Below, piece by piece: positions 38,501 through 50,500 of a DNA stretch of 64,000 nt; positions within the stretch are counted from its first letter, which is position 1; the number at the start of each line of letters is the position of its first letter. The DNA lies in contig CM037470.1 of assembly GCA_021014325.1 (NCBI GenBank), forward strand, positions 8,039,147-8,103,146, given 5' to 3'. Under the pieces are notes generated by a model. It made no database searches and was not told the DNA's origin. It worked only from the letters and a program-made list of their open reading frames with translations. This DNA comes from Plazaster borealis (lineage: Eukaryota; Echinodermata; Asteroidea; Forcipulatida; Labidiasteridae). Made by a program: the position numbers and the translations under genes.

Positions 38501-41500
38501 TTTATATATGGGTTTGCTCTTATATATATGGGTTTGCTCTTATATATGTGGATTTGCTCTTATATATATGGGTTTGCTCTTATATATATGGGTTTGCTCT
38601 TATATTTATGGGTTTGCTCTTATATTTATGGGTTTGCTCTTATAAATATGGGTTTGCTCTTATAAGACGATAATAATAATATGGGTTTAATGGGTTTATA
38701 ATATGGGTTTGCTCTTATGGGACTTAAAAGACGAGGGGAAAGACTATGAAATTAGATGGGACATCGTTCACAAAGCACTGCCATACTCTAATGTAAACAA
38801 GAGATGTAATTTGTGTATAGCAGAGAAGTACATAATCATTTGTAGGCCAGACCTAGGTACACTGAATAAGAAAAGCGAAATCGTCTCAAAGTGCCGGCAT
38901 CGAGACAGATGTGTTCTTACTTCAGTGACGTAAACGCGTACTAACTTCAATGACGTAGCACGCGTCACGCTTGCGCGCGCTTTATAATTCGAAATAAGGT
39001 AAGATGCTACTTGTATTCTATTTTCGTCATTCTGCTGATGAGTGCCTTATGGTACGAAACAGTCTGTCCAGAAGAGAGATATGCCAGAGTTTGTTTAACT
39101 CATATTCTGAATTTATTACAGGTTTGCTCTTATATATATATATGGGTTTGCTCTTATATATATGGGTTTGCTCTTATATATTTGTAACTGCTCATTTAGT
39201 CATAAACGGCCCCTCATACCAGAGGCACTGTACATTGTAAATGAATTTTGACCATTAGTGATATAGCACAGTCAAAACTGACACAGTGCAGCCTTAGGAG
39301 TCTAGTTGATAATTTACTTGGATTTGAAAGTAAGCACTGCTTGGACAGGCAGGACACAATGTTAATACATACCTTTTCGAGTTTTTTTGTGATGTTTGTT
39401 AGGGGTAATAATTATGAAATGTCTGTCGTTCAATTTTGAAATGATTTTTGTCCGTGGTCTGGAAAGCACAGACATCGGCAAAACGCAAAACCAAAAGCAG
39501 ATGACAAGCCCTACAGTCCTTCATCATGAACTTACATGTATGTACAGTAGAGAATCAAGTTCTCACATTATGAAATACAAATAAATATTCACTTTACTTA
39601 CAAGATAGACTGGTTTAGCACTTTTACTGCACTCAGTTCTCAATATGAAAAGAACTCGTTTAAAGATTCCGAAATCTGAAGTAAAAACATCAAGAGTAAA
39701 AAGTTGTAATAAATATGCTGATCATTACAGCATAGTTTATTCAATTGTATGGAGATCTGCCATGGTAACTGCATTACAGTGTTAAGCAACTTTCATTTCC
39801 AGCACCCTCTACACAATGTTAATGGATGCAAAGAATAATACAGTTTGTTACATGGTTTTCAATTATTGTTCTCCTAATAAGTCAAGGCATATAAAGTAAG
39901 ATGAACACTGAAAAAAGTTAGATGGTTCTCTTAAAATAGAGTAAAAATCAGAACAAATAGAGACCCTTATATGAATAATTTACACACTAGACCAAAGCAC
40001 GCCTTGACTGATGAAAAGATGTGGACAGATTACCAGCTAACCACCAACCACCGGGAGTTCCAAAAAGTGTCTGTGCTCAACTGCTTCGGGATTAATTTTC
40101 AGAATATTTTTGGTATTGAGAATATCAATGTCACTATGAAACCATGACTTAACACAGTAAAGACAACAAATGTTCTCATAAAAAGTTCTGAGATTTCTTC
40201 TTCTCTTTCGAAAATGTGGCTTTTGTTCATCTTGAATCATCCAAACCTTGGCTGTAAGCCACGGCCAATAATCGGCCATGGTATGCTGGAATCTCGGAAT
40301 TACCTCCCATGCTGAAAAAACATGATCTCTCGTAAACTTTGTTTGTCCAACAAAAGTACAAAGGTCTAGAATTGGGGATTACACAATAACCCCTAGAAAA
40401 AGGGCCATTTGGAGCATGACATTCCAGTACCCTTTGTCCCTCTTTGTTACAGGGCAAATGAACGAGAACACAGTGAGTTCATGCACTGGGCATGCTACTT
40501 TATGGAATGTCCCGGCAGGCATCTCTGGCACACTTCTGTTTGCGTGTCCAAAAATGTTTTGTTATACACAAGTTCTGTAGTTCAAGTAGCTTTGGTTATT
40601 AAAGCTAATTCAACACAATAACAAACCTTATCAAAATAATAAAAATGTGTATTATTTTATTTATTTTTATATATTTATTATATTGGGTATTTTTGTTCTA
40701 TTTGTTTTAAAAATAACTTTAAGTAATTCTTTGAATCGCCGTCGTTCATATTACCCAGGGACACAATAATCATGGGGCGTGTTTTGGCGACCCAAACCAG
40801 AAACAAGTTTCTGACATAAAAATTCATTGACCGAAACCATTTCAGACAGCTACATAAAAACGGGTCAGTAACCAGTTAAATGACGTAGGCACATCTCTTG
40901 AAAATTAACGTTCTCAAAATGTTTAGCCTGCATTTTATTTGTTTCTATAATTTTATCAACAATATTGGATAAAGTTTTTTTATTTTTAAAAGAACTGCAT
41001 TGACATTTTTTGTTAGTTTATGGAATCCGCCATCTTGATACCAAGCCAACAAAGCCAACAACTTGGTTTGAGTTGTAAGCTCAAACACGCTTCTGGTCAA
41101 GGTCGCTAACCTGCAACAATTTTGAAGATCTTACAGGTTGATAACCACAGATATAACCATATCTCTTCAAAATTATTGTCAACAAATATATGTGTACATT
41201 TTTTATTTTAACACAATCAATGGAAGTTAATCTTTAGAATTTTATAAACATTATCTTATTGGTATGCTTCACCATTTTGTAATTTTGAAACAAATATTAT
41301 GGAAGACAAATGTTGTTATTTTGAAAAATCAGCCATCTTAAAACCCAACCCAACTGAGCAAACAACTCGGTTACGGTTTGGTCTGAAGAGCTACAAAAAC
41401 TCGCAAAAAATGCATAACCGATACAATTAGCAAATCACAAACATGTATCTAGTCGGGATCAAAGAAAAAAAAAACCCATGGCCCAGGTCTCGACTCAAAA

Positions 41501-44500
41501 TGAAACCTATCAAATCACATCAGCAAACGCAATTATTAGCTAGATCATGGCATGAGGCTCTTACCTAGTTTCCATGTCCCCATGTAGTAGATCTGAGCAC
41601 TAACAGTCAAGCATGTAAAGATGTGAACCACAGCAAACACTACATAGAAGTATACTGAAACAAAAATCTGACAAGAAATCAAGAGGGATCATACTAAGAT
41701 TAAGTGAACAAATTTCTTCTTCCTAATGTTTAACAACTTAAAATGTTTCAACAGACACTGCATACATGAAGATTTTAACTCAAACTGTGGAATGTTAGTT
41801 GTATGTTGATAGTTTGAAGTAAATTTGTAGGAAATCCTACCAGTGTGCTTTTAAATACATGTTACTTACTTGATAACTAGATAATCTCACTTGAAATTAG
41901 ACCAAGCATTCAATATAAAAAAAGAAAAACTAGATATCTAACTGATCATCAGGAACATCACGCCTTTTTTGTATGGGGCTGATGGTTGCATGATGCACAT
42001 GGGTTTTTGCGTCTGCCTAGTGCACAACTCTATGGCGTTTGCCAACCAATAGTGTCTGTAGGCATGCAAGAATGCAATTATTGTAGGCTGCAGCATATTT
42101 CATGGGAAAGGCTAATTGAAAGTTTGGGTGGGAAAACAAAATAAAATTACAAAAACCACAATCACAACAGCAGGAATAAAACCAGAGCACTCCAGCCTGA
42201 ATTAAGTTGCTTGTCTTCCTGTATCTTCTATAATGAAACCCAAATCTACAGTTTTTACCAGGGGTCACAACCAAGTTGTGATACAATACAACTTAGGAAG
42301 GGAAATAGCGAGATGACAATGACAACTGACAATGCTCTGGATTGATATACCACTCTCCAGTTACTGAGCTACCTGTATTTTGATTATTCAGCACAGTCCT
42401 CAGGCTGGACTCTTTAATACCTTCTCTACAAAGAAGTGTTTGGTCACATCTTATGTTTATATGCATCGTAATCTTGAACATTAGTTATGTAAGAGAATGC
42501 TTTTTGTCCATTGCAGTGGCACATGAATACAGTTTCTCTTTGATTAATGACCACACAATGCACACCCGAGGTCAGTAGCCCAGTCTGCACATGGTATGTA
42601 CAAGGCAGCTGATCCACACTCTTCTTAATTCTTCTTAACCCCTTGACGCCGGTTACACGCATGACTGCACAGCAGCCTTTGTTTGCTCACAGCTGTACCG
42701 GCCGCAGACTGCATTCCAGGGCTTACCACATACACTGTCCACAGCATTCCGGACCCCGATTAGCGGTTATAGCCGCCTTCCGTCTTCAAGGGGTTAACTA
42801 GTTGAATAGATAGTGACACTAGTTCTTTTAAACATGTCTGATTAACTTGTAAACTTCACATGTCTTTGCTTCACATGAGTGATTTTTTTCAGTTGCTAAA
42901 ATGTTCACATGATGATAAGCAAATTGTCTTTTGGTTTGTGAAAGCACTGACTTCATAGATGTGTTCTCCACACTAACATTTAACCCAATTCCCTTTAAGA
43001 AGCTTTTACAATCAAGACTATTACAACATGATCATCATTATTCTGTCTAAACCCTGCCTGATGGCACACTCATCAGGCAATCTAAAACACTTTTCCTTAA
43101 TTGTATTTTCTCACTTCAACACTGTCATAAGGCATCATAAGATCATAGATGGCAGTACACAAGAAGACGGGTGGTCTCAGTACACAACAACAGGCGTGTG
43201 TGCTCAAAATATGCAATAAACTTGGTTACTCTAATTGTGTCCAGTGCCTCAGCCCTATTTTGTGTGAACTACAAAAATGAGTGATACCGAGAGAGCTAAG
43301 GATACAAGAGGAGCTCTGTTTAACCTTTATTAACTTGACAACTTAAAAAAGGTTTTTGGTAAATTAATTTCACCGAGGCATTACAGCAGTCACCTCCTTG
43401 TCAAATGCAAGTGAAAACATTAGTGAATGAGGCAACATGTTGTTACTTGTCAAGGAAAATGTGTGGAATTCATGTTGAATTTCACTAACAAACACTTCTA
43501 AATCTAAAAAAATACAAGTTCAAAATGAGGCACTTAATTGTAAACAGTATAATCAGTAAGGATACTTACTTAATAATCACAAAATGATTACAAAGTTTAC
43601 AAAGCCAAAGACTTTATGAACATGGGTGAGTTGCATTTATATTTTATTCCTCCATGATGTAGTTTTACAATCGGATAATTTTGAAGCTAACTGATATTAT
43701 TAACTAGTTTGTTGAAAGAACAAAAAAAGAAGAAGCTAAGTTGGGCAAAAAACAAGAGATTTGTTTGAAAAGTTCTTGCACATACATGCAATTACTAAAA
43801 TTATTCAATGAATGTTTTCACCAGGCCTTTTATCAACATAATTTTAGCTTACAACATCAGGTAAAAACAGGGAAAGTAATTCCTGTAATTTTGCAATGTT
43901 GAAAAGCTTTTTACTGAGGACGTCAGTAGTAGTGCAGTAAAGATGGACATCCAACCAGGGGTAAGGTCAACCCTAATCCACCATTTTGGGAGTAAAATCT
44001 GACAAAAAGGTATGATGTGACCATAAATTTTAACCGCCATCAAAATTGCTCAGCACTCCAATGTACCAGTAGGTAATGATGTATGGTGGGGTCAACTTAT
44101 CTGTTGACATTTGCAAACATTATAATAAAAAAATCCTGACTTATAATTGTCAAAGAGTAGTTAAGAATATTTTTGGCTTAGTTTAAGTTGTTAATGGTTG
44201 CTTTACGTTACTAATACATACTACATGTAGGTCAGTTGCTTGTGTAGTTCATGTGATATGAGTCATATCCTGTTTCAGGATACATGTCCCTAAATATAAA
44301 CGTCTTGCTGCCTGCCTGCCTGCCTGCCTGCCTGCACTTTGTTCATGCTTTTATTCCAGATTCTCTCATAGAATCAGTTTATTTACATAGATCTTCGCAT
44401 TTTAGACCACCTTTTTTGTTACATGATAATCAAACTACCTAGTATCTCTGCATTTCAATTCTCAAAAGAAATCTGAGGCATTGTCGAGACAAACTAAATA

Positions 44501-47500
44501 TCAATCACGAGTCGCCGATAAAAACTTCCCCTAGAAAATGGACTATCCCTAATCAAGTAATTTCCTTGCAGGCCAGGATAGCTGTGTCACAAGCCATTTA
44601 TCCTCTTCTTGTACCACCTGTAGACCGAGTCAACGTACCACGCAACTTTCAAACCCTAAGTTAATACATCAATAAAAATCCCCTTTCTGGCAAGATATCT
44701 ATGTATAATTACTGCAGCCATGGGATCAGATGCACTGGTTAGTATGCTGTGTGTGATGATTTTTCATGGTTCATTTGGTCAACAATATGGACATCAAAAT
44801 GAGCAAGCAGCGGGAGGAGTTCAGAGGAATCCTGCTAGACCACGTCGACCTATCAAACCTATCAAACCTATACCACCAGGTGTGCCTGTGGATCCTAGTA
44901 TACAGCCTGGACCAGTGAATGTACCTATAGGTGGTGCTATTCATCCATATCAACCTGGTAGACAACCACCCCCTCCCACTACAACAACCCTACAAGCAAC
45001 AACCATACCTACAACCATTACTTTGCATCATGTATCACCACATCAACCCCCTATTTCACCCATAGCATCCAGCATTCCTAAGACTACTACTGCTAGCTAT
45101 CCAAGGAGCTGTTATCCAAATCCATGCAAGAACAAAGGAACTTGCCTGCAAAATCGTATCAACCAGCCACGCTGTACATGTAGGCAACTCTACCTTGGTA
45201 ACTTCTGTGAAGTGGTTGTTTCACCACCAAAGAATGTATCTATAGAACAGTTAACATCAGAATCTGTCCAAATTAAATGGCAGACACCTCCTCGAGCAGT
45301 GGAAATAGCAGGCTTTGTGGTTCAATACAATAAATTTGGAGAGGCAGATATTGCATTTAGTCAAATTATTCACCCATCTGTGACACAATACACTCTTAGG
45401 GTAAGTAACAAGAAAATTGCACCCATGTACATTGCATCTCAGTGTTTCATGTCAGATGATATGACATTAATGTTGTAATGTCGATACGCATATCTACCTG
45501 TATCTCAATTTGATAAGTTAATCTTCCTGTATTACATCAATGTTATTGTTACATGTGACATGTTAAGCTCATAAGTTTTGGCATTGATGGTCTTCTTGTG
45601 ATATCCAACATATGAAACTCATTTCATTTCTTAAATTCTCAGGTAAAAACATTAAAATAACAGTACAAAACCATAAACATTTCATATAAGGCAAGAGATA
45701 AAAAAAATTAAAAATTATCTGCCATGGTATGCTGAAATCTCGGAGTGCTCGGACTTGCCTCCCATTGAGCCGGCTACAATGATAAACAATGGTCGCAGCC
45801 TGTCCATTCTTGTATGCCACATTTGTACAACAGGACAAAGGTCTGGAATCGGGGATTACACAATAACCCTCATAAAAAAGGATATTCTGAACATGATTGC
45901 CAGTGCATTCTGTCCCTCTTTGAATGGGTGAAACAAAGCATAGCACAGTAGGTGCTTGCTCCGGGTGGATACTCACGTCAGCCGTCCGGCTGCCAGCAAA
46001 GAATTGAGGGTGCACAGAAGTTGTTCGAGCCGTGATAAACCATCCACCGCAGGCCAGTCCAGAATTTTTTTGCAGATATTCATGTCATTCGATGAAGTGG
46101 TTAAATGTGATATAAGAAATGTCAATGTGATGCAACATGAGATGTGACATTTGCAAGATGTGATTTATCTATACTACATGTATTGGTGACTCAATGTCAC
46201 ATTCTAAACTTGTTGTGAAATCATCACAATTTTGATCTGATGAAGAGTGTCAACATTTGTGACCATTAGCTTTGATATTTTGAAGTTTATGGCCCTGTCA
46301 CACCTTGATGTTTAAGCCAGCGTATGCCGACATATCAAAATTTCTCTAAAATTCTGGCATACGCTGAACTATCGATGCGGTTTTTTTCAATTTTGGGCGT
46401 ATACATAGCGTATTCATAACGAGTTGGACGTATACATATCGTGATAGTAACTTATATAGAAGGTTTTGATAACTTATATATAACTTATACCAACGAATGT
46501 AAATTAGAAACACGTTCAGTAATTTCTGTGGTCGCCCGGAACACGTCAATATGCGTTGGAGATAAGTTCAAAGCACGTTTCTCATAGGTTAGAAATAAGT
46601 TTTGGGTACGCTAGACATTATCTCAACGTACGTCGACTTATGAGTAACTCACAAGTAACGTGTGTGAACGTGTGTCAACGATCGCATAACTTACCTACAA
46701 CTTAAGCACAATTTCTTTTTGACGACCTCGCCGTACTACGGCGTATACCAGCGTGTTTTAGCATGCTCTTAACTTATACAAAACTTACCCATAACTTATT
46801 CGATGTACGCCTGCGTATTCGCCAAATTTTTCATACAACGGCATTTGCTGGCTAAAACGTCAAGGTGTGAAATTTTCCAATGACTCAATAATGAAAAATT
46901 TGTAAATATATATATTTATGTTACTTTCCATAAAATGTAAAAGCAAGTGGTTAGCATCTTTGTCCAAATGCAGAGGTACAATCAGCAACTTTCTGCCCAT
47001 GTTTGTCATGTGGTAGGACATACTGAATGGGCAGATGTACTGTATGCAAACTTAACTACTTTACCTACATGGCTAAAGGATTTTACCCACTTATTACAAA
47101 GTATTACATTGTTCAAGGATACATGCCATTCGTAAAATTTATTAATGAAAGTCCACTTGCCTAAATAGTACAAATAAGAAGTTGAAAATACTGAAGGTAT
47201 TTGAACTTGAAGGAAAAACAAAATTTATTTATTTGCCATTACCAGTACAATTATTGTATAGTCCCAACCATTATGACTCACATATATGACCAAAGTATCT
47301 GGATGTGCCAGCCAGGTCAATGGTATGATGTCATTGATGATACCGATTCACAGCACTTATGTATGTATCAAGTCACACTATACACATGTGCCAGCAAACC
47401 ATCTTCTTAATGGCAACCTTTCAACAAATTAAGAGACACATAAAGACTGGTCAGTTACAATCATAATGGCTGAAGTAATGACAGATGACAAGTAGGGAAC

Positions 47501-50500
47501 CGAGTGGGAATGCTACCAGTAGTAAGAAAGGGCTTGGTATGTCTAAATATACACATCACTTACTACTGATGAATTGTGTCTGATAGATCAGGGGCATTAA
47601 GATTTATCTTTCTTATCATATTTATAAATGTTCTCTTGATTTTAGGATCTTGAGCCTGGGAAACAATACACCGTCTGTATAAGCATTGTGTTCCAAAATG
47701 TGTCTAATAAGAAGGCGGTACTACGAGACCAATGCAGAGAGGTTCAAACAAAACCGCTTTTGCTGAGTGAAAAGGGAATATCTGTAGCTGCTATGGGCAC
47801 CATTGTTGGATCTGTCATCTTACTCCTCATCATCATCATGATTATTGCACTGGTTTGTCAACGGAAATGTATGAAGAAAAAGGCCATCCCACTTCGTCCG
47901 TTAGGACCTGCAGCATCAGCAAGGAATATGCCCTCATCTAGCAGGCAGGCAAGAATGCTTCATCCATCCAGGAATGCTAATGCTGCTACCAGTGATGAAT
48001 ATGATACTGCTAAGATACACATCCCACACACCAGTCAACCACTCATCACACCATTCAAACATAGTACCAATCCATTCTTGAGTCCACCACCAATACATGC
48101 ATGTGCCAATAATGCTAATGAGCCTGAATATGGTAACATATTTCGAGACCCACATGTCATAATGATGACACATCAACCATTTGTTACCTCTTATGCTCCA
48201 CCTGATGTGACAGAAACAAAACAATCAATGCTATCTTCTGATGTATTCCACTATAATAGAAGACTACAGCACATTAGCAGTCAACCAGCTAACATCAGGG
48301 AATTACCAGTTACTATCAGTAACCATGTCATGCGTACAGCCAATGCACGTGATATGGATGCTAGCAGTGAATTTGACTTGCACAGGACATATTTCTTCCC
48401 TAAATTTTAATAGTATCTGCAGAAGCGGGTGTTAACTATAATAACCAAGATTCAAACATCAATACTAAATTTATGAGAGGAAAGACTGTCCTCAAGGCTA
48501 GATATCAAATGCAAGCTGATTATTTGCATATACCATGGCAATTTGCATGGTTCATTATGTAATCTTCACAAGTGTTTTCCTTCAATCTGCCTTAATGTAA
48601 TACACATCACTGCATACCTGTAATATCAAAGAGGGCTTTTAAACAAGGCTCATTACTGCCTCTTTGATATTACCGATAGTACATGTACATGTATGTAGTG
48701 ATGTGTACAACATCAAAACAATTAATGACAGGTAATAACGAGAAATCATCATGGAAAATTAGTTAAGAACTTGCTTATTATACTGCTTTTTGATTATTTG
48801 ATAATTGTGTTTACTCTGTTGATCATCTAAATTTGGTAAAATAATTGTAAAAAAGAAAGAAAGAAAAGAAAAGAAAAGAAAACAGGGTCCAACCTGGAGA
48901 TTCTCACAAAGAAACTATCTTTCCAAAGTAGCTGGTGTCACAAGTAAATGGTTTACAGATAAGATCAATGTAAATGTATTAACACTAGGATGCTTTAGAG
49001 TCAGCATAGACCCAATGTCATAGGAGGATCTTACCAAACTGTAAATGCAATCATTTATATACATTTTTTCCATAGTAAGACCATGTTTGATAAAATGTGA
49101 GAAGCAGAAATCTTATAGTGGCCTCTCTGCAATGTCAGTGGCTGAATGAGGAATCAGGTGCTAACCGGATGACTAGTTTATGAAAGAGTGGGCAACATTG
49201 ACATACTTTTCAATCATTATGATTTAGAACTTTAAAATTTCAGCTCTTGTCACTGGCTGATGAGACAAGAACAACTTATTTTACATACATTTCCCTGGTC
49301 CATAAACTAATAACAGCTTTACCGTACAATTACCCAACTCTGACGCAACAAAATTAGTCAGAGAGGCAGATAACTTAACAGAACTTTCTCACAAACCCTG
49401 TTCAAAGTTGCCTTTGAATGCTGGGTTTTTAAAGTTTGTTTTTGTAAAAAATAGTTATTAAGGGATATTAACTACATTGTTATCATTAAACACATTGAAA
49501 ATTTGAAAATTGGCAAATGATATAATACCAACAGTCAATTATCGATGGGCTTTACAGGCATGCACCTGCAGTTTGTCAGAAAAAGAGAAAAGTGACAGTC
49601 TTTCAATTTCCAATGGCACAGCTAAGAAACCCAACAAACAAGCAAATCAGCTGATCAGCAGAAAAGTTGCATGCCATAGGATATGCAGCTTTTACATAAT
49701 GGAGACAAAAACATTTGTAGTTCTCAGAAAATGAGCAGCAACTAAACAGGGTTGATGACTCCCATTTATGTCAGCTTGAGAATCTTGCTGTGGGTGTGAA
49801 TGACGTTAAATAACTGAACATCAAAAAGACATACTGTCAGCTACTGTGCTCAGGAAAACCATCCACCAATTAGAACCATCATTTAGTTTGGTTTGAAGGT
49901 AGTTTGCCTCAACCTTCACTTAGACCATATAAAAGTATGATCAGGGTTGTCAGATATGCTTAAAGGCACTGAACACATTTGGTAATTGTCAAAGACCAGT
50001 ATTCTCACTTGGTGTATCCCAACATATGCATAAAATAACAAGCCTGTGAAAATTTGGGCTCAATTGGTCATCGAAGTTGCAAGAAAATGATGAAAGAAAA
50101 CACACCCTTGTTGTATAAATTTGTGTGCTTTCAGATAGGAATAAAAACTTCTTGCAAGAAGTTTTTATTATTTTAGTGAGAAATTACCTCTTTCTCAAAA
50201 ACTACGTTACTTCAGAGGGAGTCATTTCTCACAATGTTTTAAACTATCAACATCTCTCTGTTGCTCGTTACAAAGTGAGTTTTTAGTACCTTTTAATACC
50301 TTAGTATGCCTGGCGAGAGCGCTTACCATGGTTTTAACAGGTTTATTTAACACAGCTATTTTTATAATAAACTGTAACAGCATACAGTCGATTAATGCAT
50401 GAACATATTAGAATGTATGACTTCTAGTAGAATCAAATTTACCTTGGGTGTTTAATATCATCTAAAATGTGCCTACAATAGAATGGGTCAACAAGTCCTT

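Larger units (their letters stand above)
35941..39219. mobile_element. 3.28-kb foldback element with CAGA target duplication
   Basis: Long inverted arms. Left begins GTATGAGGGGCCGTTTATGA; right ends with its complement. Flanks are CAGA (35937-35940) and CAGA (39220-39223). Arms also match over taaaggaccattgacaaata, gcgccctctgtatattggac and gtccgtt-like ggacgtcaacagccgtcaac (left about 35941-36360, right about 38210-38520 and 39110-39219). The centre holds family-2 and TTAA elements and unique sequence. The right arm is expanded by an 18-bp array and holds a Penelope-like fragment. No transposase of its own was found. Confidence 0.85.
45401..47645 (+). other. intron of the EGF/FN3 gene
   Basis: 2245 bp, donor GTAAGT at 45401 and acceptor ttgattttag ending 47645. 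It contains one copy of a dispersed repeat (45720-45935) and a ~580-bp MITE (46291-46871). The phase-0 junction restores the FN3 signature [14 protein letters not shown]. Without splicing, translation would run into a stop 25 codons later (45478). Confidence 0.85.

Noticed and set aside
48904..48930. Candidate SIDT microexon with YFGK on the minus strand
   Set aside because: The frame giving YFGK needs an incoming phase that exon B does not supply, and the length is a multiple of three instead of 3n+1.
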